A stretch of 17,528 bases of DNA. It comes from a bacterium (GTDB lineage Bacteria; Gemmatimonadota; Gemmatimonadetes; Gemmatimonadales; Gemmatimonadaceae). Location of the stretch: positions 1 through 17,528 of the forward strand of contig JAJZRK010000048.1 of the NCBI GenBank assembly GCA_021802745.1. The letters run 5' to 3'. Each line of letters begins with the position of its first letter. Position 1 is the stretch's first letter. Both the position numbers and the translations under genes were made by a program. Below, one piece after another: positions 1-6,053 of this stretch. The notes under the pieces were generated by a model. The model was given only the letters and a program-made list of their open reading frames with translations, was not told the origin of the DNA and did not search any database.

Positions 1-9
1 TTCCGATCT
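1..9. other. Probable residual Illumina adapter
   Basis: The window begins TTCCGATCT, which equals the last nine bases of the standard Illumina adapter (ending GCTCTTCCGATCT). From base 10 the sequence is catalase coding sequence, identical to the copy at the right end. At the right end the bases preceding the shared segment are different and continue the catalase frame, so the nine bases replace true sequence. They should be trimmed. Confidence 0.85.
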
Positions 10-135
10 GATGAACATCGCGAACTTGAACGGGTCGCGGATGAAGAAGACCGGCGTGTTGTTCCCCACGAGGTCCCAGTTCCCCTCGTCCGTGTAGAAC
101 TTCACCGAGAAGCCGCGCACGTCGCGCTCGGCGTC
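10..135. repeat. Terminal direct repeat, left copy (circular overlap)
   Basis: These 126 bases are identical to 17403-17528. Both copies lie in the same strand and frame of katA. The length is what a de Bruijn assembler leaves as a k-1 overlap at k=127, so the simplest reading is that one sequence is printed twice at the ends of a circular contig. A real tandem duplication would look the same here. Confidence 0.93.
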
Positions 136-444
136 GGCGGCGCCGCGCTCGCCGGCCACCGTGGAGATGCGCATGAAGACGTCGGTCTTCTTGCCGACGG
201 CGCTGAACAGGGCGGCGCGCGTGTACTTCGTGATGTCGTGCGTGACGGTGAAGGTGCCGTAGGCACCGGAACCCTTGGCGTGCACCACCCGCTCGGGAAT
301 GCGCTCGCGGTTGAAGTGCTGCATCTGCTCCAGCAGTTGCACATCCTGCATCATCAGCGGGCCGCGCGCGCCGGCGGTCTGGGCATGCAGCATGCCGATC
401 GGGGCGCCGGTCTGGGTCGTCAGGGTCTTCTTCTCGTCTGCCAT
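10..444 (-). CDS. katA: Catalase, N-terminal part (residues 1-145), continues at the right end
   Basis: This is the N-terminal part of a monofunctional haem catalase that converts hydrogen peroxide to water and oxygen in the cytoplasm. The protein starts [17 protein letters not shown]. It carries the distal haem histidine in [12 protein letters not shown] (H55) and the catalytic asparagine in [11 protein letters not shown] (N128). The ATG at 444 is preceded by GGAG six bases upstream, which supports this start. The frame runs into the adapter remnant after residue 145. When the 126-bp overlap is collapsed, residues 1-103 (444-136) join residues 104-486 (17528-16377) in frame to give a 486-aa protein, the normal size of small-subunit catalases. 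The divergent oxyR neighbour is a classic arrangement. Identification is certain; only the topology is inferred. Confidence 0.96.
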
Positions 445-465
445 TGTCGTCTCCACGGTCGAATG

Positions 466-487
466 GCGCGGGCTGAACGGCCCGCGC
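466..487 (-). other. Strong hairpin in the katA leader
   Basis: GCGCGGGC (466-473) and GCCCGCGC (480-487) form a perfect 8-bp, nearly all-GC stem with a six-base loop. It ends 22 bases upstream of the katA start codon, so it would lie in the untranslated leader if transcription starts farther upstream, near the OxyR site. There is no T-tract, so it is not an obvious terminator. It could affect mRNA stability or translation; that role is inference. Confidence 0.5.
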
Positions 488-547
488 GTACTCCTAAACG
501 TGGAGGGTCGTGCTATACTTGTCCAAGACTTCGTTTCTCTACTCGCT

Positions 548-562
548 ATAGGTTCTTCCTAT
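548..562. promoter_or_regulatory. OxyR-type binding site (ATAG-N7-CTAT)
   Basis: The sequence ATAGGTTCTTCCTAT fits one half of the OxyR consensus, ATAG-N7-CTAT, exactly in its conserved tetrads. The adjoining half expected at 526-540 is only weakly similar (AGAC ... CTCT). The site lies in the 116-bp katA/oxyR intergenic region and overlaps the first two bases of the oxyR start codon. It could activate leftward katA transcription from upstream while repressing oxyR itself. A TATA-like hexamer near 512-517 could serve as the katA -10 on the minus strand. Confidence 0.6.
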
Positions 563-1472
563 GGAACTGCACCAGCTCCGATACTTCGTGGCGGCCGCCG
601 AGGCGGGAAGCATCAGTCGCGCCGCCGAGCGCGTGCGCGTGGCCCAGCCATCGCTGAGCGCGCAGATCAGGAAGCTCGAGCACTTCGTCGGGACGCCGCT
701 CTTCGACCGCGTGGGACGCGGCGTGGTGCTGACGGACGCCGGCCGGGCGCTGCTCCCCAGGGCGCGGAACATCCTGGCCGAGGTGCGCGACGCATCGGAG
801 TCGCTGGGGCGCGACGTCGACGCCGGCATCGGTGGGCTGGCCATTGGCGCCATTCCCACCATGGCGCCCTACCTGCTTCCCCCCGCACTCGATGCCCTGC
901 GTGAGCGCTTTCCCCTGGGCGGCGTGACCATGCGCGAGGACTTCACCGAGCGCCTGATCGAGGCGCTGGTGGGCCTCGAGATCGACTGCGCGGTGGTGAG
1001 CACGCCCATCGACCACGAACTGCTCGAGGTCGAGGTGCTGGGCGCGGAAGAATTCCTGGTGGTCGTCCCCGCGACGCATCCCGCGGCCGACGACCGGTGG
1101 ATCTCGCTGCACGACGTGCGCGACCAGCCCACGGTGACGCTCGAGGAGATGCACTGCCTGGGGCAGCAGATCTCGGCGTTCTGCTCGGCGCGGCGGCTCG
1201 CGCCGCGCATCGTCTGCCGCACCACGCAGCTCTCGACCATCCTGGAGCTGGTCGGCGCCGGCATGGGCTTGTCCCTGGTGCCCGAGATGGCCGCCGCAGC
1301 GGCGGGGCGCCGGAAGGACTGTTCGTTCCTGCGGCTGAAGACCAACCGCCCCACGCGCGAGATCGCCATCGCGTGGCGCCGCGACCGGTCGCGGCCGAAG
1401 GCGGCGGTCGCGCTGGCGGAGATCGTGCGGCGACAGCTGGCGGCGGGGCGGCATCGCGTGAAGGGGCGGTAG
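561..1472 (+). CDS. oxyR: OxyR, LysR-family peroxide-sensing regulator
   Basis: This 303-aa LysR-type protein has its winged helix-turn-helix at residues 1-60 (MELHQLRYFVAAAEAGSISR, then QPSLSAQIRKLE) and an effector domain from about residue 90. The segment LEEMHCLGQQISAFC places cysteines at exactly 199 and 208, the peroxide-reactive pair of E. coli OxyR, so the thiol switch is conserved. It should bind DNA as a tetramer and activate katA, which is transcribed divergently 116 bp away. The ATG start matches the usual LysR N-terminus. Only a weak AGG Shine-Dalgarno lies eight bases upstream, and an OxyR-type site overlaps the start, suggesting autorepression. Confidence 0.93.
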   Translation: MELHQLRYFVAAAEAGSISRAAERVRVAQPSLSAQIRKLEHFVGTPLFDRVGRGVVLTDAGRALLPRARNILAEVRDASESLGRDVDAGIGGLAIGAIPTMAPYLLPPALDALRERFPLGGVTMREDFTERLIEALVGLEIDCAVVSTPIDHELLEVEVLGAEEFLVVVPATHPAADDRWISLHDVRDQPTVTLEEMHCLGQQISAFCSARRLAPRIVCRTTQLSTILELVGAGMGLSLVPEMAAAAAGRRKDCSFLRLKTNRPTREIAIAWRRDRSRPKAAVALAEIVRRQLAAGRHRVKGR

Positions 1473-1587
1473 GAGGCTCCGAAGCGAGGTCGTTACGCTA
1501 CCAAACGCACACCCTCTACCACTACTTCGCCAGAAAGTGTGATACTGCTCGGAGGGAAGTCGTCCTTGCCATGACTTCCACTGGAGC

Positions 1588-1795
1588 ATGCGGATGCCCC
1601 GGCGTCGAGCCCCGCAGGAAGATACCATCGACTGGGCGCAGGAGTTGACGGAGTGGATGGCGCCCTTTCAGGCGGCCCTCGGGCATAAAGGGCGCCAGCG
1701 ATGGGCGCCGGTGTATCTGCAGGGATTGCTTGGCCCGGGTGATCGGAAGAGCGTGCAGCCGATGGCCGCGCGCGTCGCCCCCGACGACCACTGCC
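1588..1795 (+). pseudogene. 5' remnant of an IS701-type transposase
   Basis: The translated segment contains ELTEWMAPFQAALGHKGRQR and then LLGPGDRKSVQPMAARVAPD, the conserved N-terminal block of IS701-family DDE transposases. It parallels LPGQRKSVEPMAARVHPQD in the intact transposase nearby but is clearly a different, diverged element. Homology stops near 1795, before any DDE residue, and the open frame to 1926 continues into unrelated sequence. No inverted repeat was found for it. It is the relic of an older insertion. Confidence 0.75.
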
Positions 1796-1959
1796 CGCGC
1801 CACGGCGGTGAGCACCTGCTTCGGCAGTCCCTTTCGGACGGCGTCCATCAAGTCGAACCGTGTATGGACATCGCCAAACGTCTTCGCTGCTCGGGCAGGC
1901 AAGCCACCTCCGCGAAGCACAGCTAGAATCTCATCGATTTCGGGTATGGAGTTTGGCAA
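1796..1959 (-). pseudogene. N-terminal stump of a probable Xre/MbcA/ParS-type antitoxin
   Basis: Reading leftward from a TTG at 1959, the product begins MPNSIPEIDEILAVLRGG and includes FDLMDAVRKGLPKQVLTAVA. The pattern of a short N-terminal region, then 'dLv..GLPk..l..l', resembles the middle of Xre/MbcA/ParS antitoxins, the partners of RES-domain toxins. The frame then runs antisense through the IS701 remnant, so the C-terminal toxin-binding half is missing and no toxin gene is present. The family assignment comes from pattern memory only and is tentative. An unrelated small protein cut by the same insertion is the alternative. Confidence 0.35.
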
Positions 1960-2223
1960 GGTATGCCGCCTGGAGAAGCGCGGATGAATCCCAGCCTACG
2001 TTCAACACGGCGACGTGACAAGGGACGGCGCGGCGCCGGCCACGAAGATCCGAGGCAGGCGACAATCCGGGAATCTCCCAGACAGGGTGAGTAGCCAGTT
2101 TGTCCGCGTGCGACGGCTGGCTCGCGACCGCGACCGCCTCCCGTCCACGCAGTCGGGGCTGCACTTCATTGCCATCGCGGTCCCCATGCTTCACCGCGTG
2201 TCCTCGCTATTCATATCCAGCCC
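1960..2223. other. Unassigned sequence between IS remnants
   Basis: Only short overlapping frames are present on both strands (for example 2015-2227 plus and 1931-2194 minus). Their products are Arg-rich and have no recognisable domain, and no convincing ribosome binding site was seen. No RNA gene or iteron-like repeat array was noticed. The stretch ends at the CTAA target site of the intact IS element and resumes after it at 3718. It is probably degraded intergenic or gene-remnant DNA. Confidence 0.5.
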
Positions 2224-2227
2224 CTAA
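2224..2227. repeat. Target site duplication CTAA, left
   Basis: CTAA directly abuts the left inverted repeat and is repeated at 3714-3717 after the right one. A 4-bp YTAR-type duplication is characteristic of IS701-family insertion. Confidence 0.85.
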
Positions 2228-2246
2228 TTGTACTGTGTTAGTAAAT
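2228..2246 (+). repeat. IS701-family terminal inverted repeat, left
   Basis: TTGTACTGTGTTAGTAAAT is perfectly complementary to the right terminus. Similarity ends abruptly on the inner side, and outside it meets the CTAA duplication. Confidence 0.92.
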
Positions 2247-2289
2247 ATGCTATACTTCCGGCGTCGTCACCAGACCTCGGCGGGAGGCC

Positions 2290-3693
2290 ATGGGCCAGAA
2301 TCTGGAAGCGCGCTTCGCCCGGTATGCGGACGTGATGGTTGAGACGCTGGGCCACGCCGATCGGGCCACGCCGGCGCGCTGGTATTTGCATGGCCTGATG
2401 CTGCCCGGGCAACGCAAGAGCGTGGAGCCGATGGCCGCGCGGGTCCACCCGCAAGATGTGCGTTCCGCGCATCAATCGATGCATCACCTGGTGGCCGACT
2501 CCGAGTGGAGCGATACCGCGCTGCTCGCGGCGGTGGCGCGCGAAGTCGTGCCGGTCCTGAGCCAGGCGGGCCGCGTCCCCTGCTATTGGATCCTCGATGA
2601 CACCGGCGTGCGCAAATATGGCACGCACTCGGTCGGGGTGGCCCGACAGTATTGTGGGCAGTTGGGCAAGACCGACAACTGCCAGGTGGCCGTGAGCCTG
2701 TCGCTGGCCACCGAAGAAGGGAGTGTGCCCCTGGGCTATCGACTGTATCTGCCGAAGGAGTGGGCCGACGACCCGGCGCGTCGTGAGCAGGCGGGCGTGC
2801 CCGAGGAAGTTGAGTTTGCGACCAAGGGCGAACTGGCCTGGCAGCAGATTGAAGCCGCGCTGGATGCGGCAATCCCCCGCGGCCCGGTGCTCATGGATGC
2901 GGGCTATGGTGATGAAGCCGATTTGCGCGATCGACTGACCGCCCACGGCTTGTGCTACGCGGCCGGGGTACGGTCGCCGACTGCGGTCTGGTGGGATACG
3001 CATCAACCGGCGAGCACACCGGCCCGCATCGTAGGGAAGCCGTTTCGTGGCCGGCCGCGCACGCGCGTGCAGCGTGATGCCACGCATCAGCCGATCAGCG
3101 TACGCGCACTCGCGATGGCACTGCCGGCGACCAGCTATCGTCGGGTCACGTGGCGCGACGGTACGCACGCCGCGCTGTCGTCGCGCTTCGCCCGCGTCCG
3201 GGTGCGGGCCGCACACGCGGACCGCCCCCGCGAGGAAGAGTGGCTGCTCATCGAATGGCCGCTTGGGGAGACTGAGCCCACGCACTACTTTCTCTCGACC
3301 CTTCCGGTCGCCCTCTCGTGCAAGGCCTTGGTGGCCATGGTCAAGCTGCGCTGGCGAATCGAACGCGACTCCCTGGAGCTCAAGCAGGAAGTGGGGCTGG
3401 GGCACTACGAAGGACGCAACTGGCGCGGCTTTCATCATCATGCCAGCCTGTGCATTGCGGCGTATGGATTTCGGATGCTCGAGCGGCTGGCGGGGCTGAC
3501 CGCCGGGAAAAAAAACTTCGCTCGACTCAAAATGCCTCCCGTACCCGTCGGCTTCCGGCCGCGTGGGGCTGGATCCGATGCACCGCCACATTCCGTGGTC
3601 GATCGCCACCACGCGGTTTCGGCTGGGCCACGCCCTCGCCCGCGCGCTGTCGCAATGCCCGTGTTGCGGCAACCCGCACGGACGAACACCTAG
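2290..3693 (+). CDS. IS701-family DDE transposase, C-terminus frameshifted
   Basis: The 467-aa product is a cytoplasmic DDE-type transposase. The N-terminal block (LPGQRKSVEPMAARVHPQD) is followed by ILDDTG (first acidic residue near D103), VLMDAGYGDEAD (D203) and RWRIERDSLELKQEVGLGHY (E363 region), so the catalytic core is intact. The conserved end RHIPWSIATTRF ... LSQCPCCG is not in this frame: it lies in the next frame, from about 3570 to a TAA at 3701-3703. The usual GFRPRG motif is still in the first frame, so the shift lies close to the GGGG run at 3565-3568, consistent with one extra G. It may be a mutation inactivating the element, or a sequencing error. The Shine-Dalgarno GGAGG lies unusually close, two bases from the ATG. 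Confidence 0.9.
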   Translation: MGQNLEARFARYADVMVETLGHADRATPARWYLHGLMLPGQRKSVEPMAARVHPQDVRSAHQSMHHLVADSEWSDTALLAAVAREVVPVLSQAGRVPCYWILDDTGVRKYGTHSVGVARQYCGQLGKTDNCQVAVSLSLATEEGSVPLGYRLYLPKEWADDPARREQAGVPEEVEFATKGELAWQQIEAALDAAIPRGPVLMDAGYGDEADLRDRLTAHGLCYAAGVRSPTAVWWDTHQPASTPARIVGKPFRGRPRTRVQRDATHQPISVRALAMALPATSYRRVTWRDGTHAALSSRFARVRVRAAHADRPREEEWLLIEWPLGETEPTHYFLSTLPVALSCKALVAMVKLRWRIERDSLELKQEVGLGHYEGRNWRGFHHHASLCIAAYGFRMLERLAGLTAGKKNFARLKMPPVPVGFRPRGAGSDAPPHSVVDRHHAVSAGPRPRPRAVAMPVLRQPARTNT

Positions 3694-3694
3694 A

Positions 3695-3713
3695 ATTTAC
3701 TAACACAGTACAA
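3695..3713 (-). repeat. IS701-family terminal inverted repeat, right
   Basis: ATTTACTAACACAGTACAA is the exact reverse complement of 2228-2246. The stop codon of the restored transposase frame (TAA at 3701-3703) falls inside it. Confidence 0.92.
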
Positions 3714-3717
3714 CTAA
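3714..3717. repeat. Target site duplication CTAA, right
   Basis: This copy matches 2224-2227 and directly follows the right inverted repeat. Confidence 0.85.
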
Positions 3718-3825
3718 CACCCTCTCGAGAAGAGCGACGGCAACAGCGCAGTGACCGCCCAGTGAGTCGAGTTTGGTGAGTAGCACTTCGCGGTGGCCAG
3801 AAGCCGCGCCGACTTCCCCTATCCC

Positions 3826-3859
3826 TTGACAATGAGAGTATTCAAGTGATTACTTGAAT
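3826..3859 (+). promoter_or_regulatory. Promoter and ArsR-type operator of the sulfur operon
   Basis: A perfect -35 hexamer TTGACA occupies 3826-3831. A -10 with 17-bp spacing would fall at 3849-3854 (ATTACT, a weak match). A perfect palindrome, ATTCAAGT (3840-3847), four bases, ACTTGAAT (3852-3859), covers the spacer and the -10. This is where an ArsR-type dimer would block RNA polymerase, and its own regulator gene begins immediately downstream. Transcription would start at about 3861-3863, at the ATG itself, so the mRNA may be leaderless. Confidence 0.7.
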
Positions 3860-3862
3860 GGA

Positions 3863-4537
3863 ATGAACGCCACCCAATCGCCCAAACGACGCATCAACAC
3901 GCAGATCGCGCGCATCGCCAAGGCGGTGGCCAGCGCCAGCCGACTTGAGTTGCTGGAACTGCTCGGCCAGGGCGAACGGACCGTCGAACTGCTTGCTCAC
4001 GCGGCCGGGCTCACGGTCGCCAACACCTCGCAGCATCTGCAGGCGTTGCGCCGTGTCGGCCTGGTTGCCGCCCGCAAGGAGGGACTCTTCGTCCACTATC
4101 GGCTCACCGATTTTGAGGTAGTCCGATTGTTGCTCCTGCTGCGTCGCATCGCCGAGCAGCGCCTGGACGAGGTGGATGAGCTTGTCGCCGAGTTTTTCAC
4201 TTCACGGGACCGCCTCGAGGCGGTGCCGCGCGAGGAATTGCTGGCCAGGAGTCGTGCGGGAACGGTGACCGTGCTGGATGTGCGTCCTCCGGAGGAGTAT
4301 CGCGCGGGGCACATTCCCGGCGCGCTCTCCGTTCCCCTCGACCAGCTCGAACACGCCATGCGCTCGCTTCCCGCTGGCCGCGAAGTCGTGGCCTACTGCC
4401 GGGGCCCCTACTGCCTGCTGGCGTTCGAGGCCGTGGAGTCACTGCGCCGGCACGGACGGCGGGCGCGTCGGCTCGAAGAGGGCTTTCCCGAATGGCTCGC
4501 CGCCGGCTTGCCAATCACTTCAGAGGTGGCCGCATGA
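3863..4537 (+). CDS. ArsR-family regulator fused to a rhodanese domain
   Basis: The 224-aa protein has an ArsR winged helix-turn-helix at about residues 14-95 (VELLAHAAGLTVANTSQHLQ, then LRRVGLVAARKEGLFVHYRL) and a C-terminal rhodanese domain at about 125-218 (VLDVRPPEEYRAGHIPGALS). Its active-site loop is CRGPYC (C179, C184). These two are the only cysteines, so the DNA-binding domain lacks the metal or dithiol site of classical ArsR or BigR proteins. Sensing presumably uses persulfidation or a disulfide in the rhodanese loop. It most likely represses the operon through the palindrome just upstream. A TTG at 3854 is an alternative start nine bases earlier, but it lies inside the operator. 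The stop overlaps the next start by four bases (ATGA). Confidence 0.88.
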   Translation: MNATQSPKRRINTQIARIAKAVASASRLELLELLGQGERTVELLAHAAGLTVANTSQHLQALRRVGLVAARKEGLFVHYRLTDFEVVRLLLLLRRIAEQRLDEVDELVAEFFTSRDRLEAVPREELLARSRAGTVTVLDVRPPEEYRAGHIPGALSVPLDQLEHAMRSLPAGREVVAYCRGPYCLLAFEAVESLRRHGRRARRLEEGFPEWLAAGLPITSEVAA

Positions 4538-4884
4538 AGATCCTGATTGTCCTGAACGACGCACCCTATGGCTCCGAACGGTCCTACAACGGCCTCCGCC
4601 TCGCCGGTTCACTGGCCAAGCAGGACGGCACCATCGTCGACGTGTTCCTGGCCGGCGACGCCGCCTCGTGCGCGCGCAGCGGACAGAAGGTACCGAACGG
4701 CTATTACAATGTCGGCACCATGCTGTCGGCAGTGTCACGGCGCGGTGGCCGCATTGGCGTGTGCGGCACGTGCATGGACGCCCGTGGCCTCGCCGAGGCG
4801 GACCTGATGGAGGGTGCCCACCGCAGCTCGCTCGATGAGTGGACTGCGTGGACGTTGGCGGCCGACAAGGTCGTGGTCTTCTAA
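4534..4884 (+). CDS. DsrE/DsrF-like small sulfur-relay protein
   Basis: The 116-aa product MKILIVLNDAPYGSERSYNG fits the DsrE-like alpha/beta fold. That fold forms cytoplasmic homo- or hetero-oligomers that bind or hand over sulfane sulfur. The motif GVCGTCMDARGL supplies cysteines 77 and 80, and a third cysteine is at 46. The ATG at 4534 overlaps the upstream stop, favouring translational coupling; a farther upstream start in the same frame (4492) would extend into the regulator gene and is unlikely. Its position between a rhodanese-fused regulator and an SQR-like enzyme suggests it carries the persulfide product. The exact acceptor is unknown. Confidence 0.85.
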   Translation: MKILIVLNDAPYGSERSYNGLRLAGSLAKQDGTIVDVFLAGDAASCARSGQKVPNGYYNVGTMLSAVSRRGGRIGVCGTCMDARGLAEADLMEGAHRSSLDEWTAWTLAADKVVVF

Positions 4885-4886
4885 CC

Positions 4887-6053
4887 ATGGGAGCAGAACC
4901 CGTGTCGCACACCGTACTGATCCTCGGCGGTGGTGTCGGTGGCGTCGTCGCCGCCAACCGCCTGCGCCGCCTGTTGCCGAAAGGCGATCGCATCATCGTC
5001 GTCGAGCGGCACGCCGATGCGTCATTCGGCGCGTCGCTGCCGTGGCTGGTGGCCGGGCAGCGATCGCAGGAGGCCATTTCGCGTCCGCTGCGGCAGCTTC
5101 TGAAACCGGGCGTCGAGTTGGTTATCGGTGGTATCGACGAAATCGACGCCGGGTCGCGGACCGTAATAGTCAACGGTCGCCGCCTCGCCGGGGACGCTCT
5201 CATCATCGCGCTTGGCGCGTCGCTGGCTCCGGAGCGCATTCCCGGCCTCGCGGAAGCCGGCTTCAACATCTACCAGCCCGAGGGCGCCGAGGCGCTGCGA
5301 CAGGAAATGGCGCGATTCCGCGGCGGCCGTTTGGTCGTGCTCACGGCGGCGCCGGCGTACAAGTGCCCGGCGGCGCCGTACGAAACCGCGCTGCTGCTCG
5401 AGGACGTCTGCCGAAGTCGCGGCATTCGAGACAAGGTCGACGTGCGGCTGTTCGCTGCAGAACCCGGGCCGATGGGTGTCGCGGGACCCGCGGTCTCGGC
5501 GGCCGTCCGAGGGATGCTCGAGGCGCGTGGTATCGCGTACCTGCCCGAGCATCAGGTGCGCACCGTCGATCCGGTCGCGAAGACGATCGAGTTTACCAAC
5601 GGCGTCTCGGCGTCTTTTGACCTTCTCGCGTTCGTGCCACCGCACGTCGCGCCAGACGTCGTGCTCCGCGCCGGGCTCGCCGGGGAAAACGGCTGGATGT
5701 CCGCCGACAGGCATACGCTCGAGACCAGCTGGCCCGGGGTGTATGCGTTGGGCGACGTCGTCAGCTTTCCTCTGGCCATGGGCAAGCCACTGCCGAAGGC
5801 CGGCGTTTTCGCGCGCGCCCAGGCGCAGGTCGTGGCGCGCAACATTGCGTCGAAACGACGCGGCCGCGAGGCGCGCGCCCGGTTCGAGGGCTACGGGATG
5901 TGCTTCATCGAGATCGGTGGCGGAAAGGCCGGGATCGGACGGGGCAACTTCTACGCCGAGCCCGTGCCGACGGTGGCTCTGCACGCGCCCGGTCGTCTTG
6001 GGCACATCGTCAAGGTGTTGTTCGAGCAGCAGTGGCTGCGCGGGTGGGCGTGA
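4887..6053 (+). CDS. Sulfide:quinone oxidoreductase-like FAD flavoprotein
   Basis: This two-dinucleotide-fold flavoprotein of 388 aa starts with the FAD motif LILGGGVGGVVAANRLRR and ends with the ALGDV block (residues 287-291) typical of SQR and flavocytochrome c sulfide dehydrogenase subunits. Cysteines C160 (YKCPAAPYE) and C339 (GMCFIEIG) match the two essential redox cysteines of SQRs. The third cysteine found near residue 128 in some SQRs is absent. The C-terminus KVLFEQQWLRGWA could be the amphipathic membrane-docking helix. It likely oxidises sulfide or a related thiol to sulfane sulfur, passing electrons to quinone. No signal peptide is seen. An alternative start is GTG 4902, which has GGGAG eight bases upstream. 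The stop overlaps the next gene by four bases. Confidence 0.85.
   Translation: MGAEPVSHTVLILGGGVGGVVAANRLRRLLPKGDRIIVVERHADASFGASLPWLVAGQRSQEAISRPLRQLLKPGVELVIGGIDEIDAGSRTVIVNGRRLAGDALIIALGASLAPERIPGLAEAGFNIYQPEGAEALRQEMARFRGGRLVVLTAAPAYKCPAAPYETALLLEDVCRSRGIRDKVDVRLFAAEPGPMGVAGPAVSAAVRGMLEARGIAYLPEHQVRTVDPVAKTIEFTNGVSASFDLLAFVPPHVAPDVVLRAGLAGENGWMSADRHTLETSWPGVYALGDVVSFPLAMGKPLPKAGVFARAQAQVVARNIASKRRGREARARFEGYGMCFIEIGGGKAGIGRGNFYAEPVPTVALHAPGRLGHIVKVLFEQQWLRGWA

Larger units (their letters stand above)
2228..3713 (+). mobile_element. Complete IS701-family insertion sequence
   Basis: The element is 1486 bp long. Its ends are a perfect 19-bp inverted repeat, TTGTACTGTGTTAGTAAAT at 2228-2246 and its complement at 3695-3713. 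It is flanked by CTAA duplications and carries a single transposase gene in the plus direction. The intact duplication indicates a simple, fairly recent transposition without later rearrangement of the two flanks. It sits just upstream of the sulfur operon promoter. It does not obviously interrupt a recognisable gene. Confidence 0.93.

Noticed and set aside
3508..3515. A8 run in the transposase gene as a programmed frameshift site
   Set aside because: The conserved GFRPRG motif downstream of the run is still in the original frame, and a -1 slip would lead into a frame without family motifs. The shift must lie farther on, near 3565.
2224..3672. Long minus-strand open frame opposite the transposase
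   Set aside because: The frame mirrors the transposase and includes the IS end itself. It has no domain of its own and is a GC-rich shadow.
5022..6005. Minus-strand open frame opposite the SQR-like gene
   Set aside because: The plus strand has clear FAD motifs and operon overlaps, while the minus product has none.
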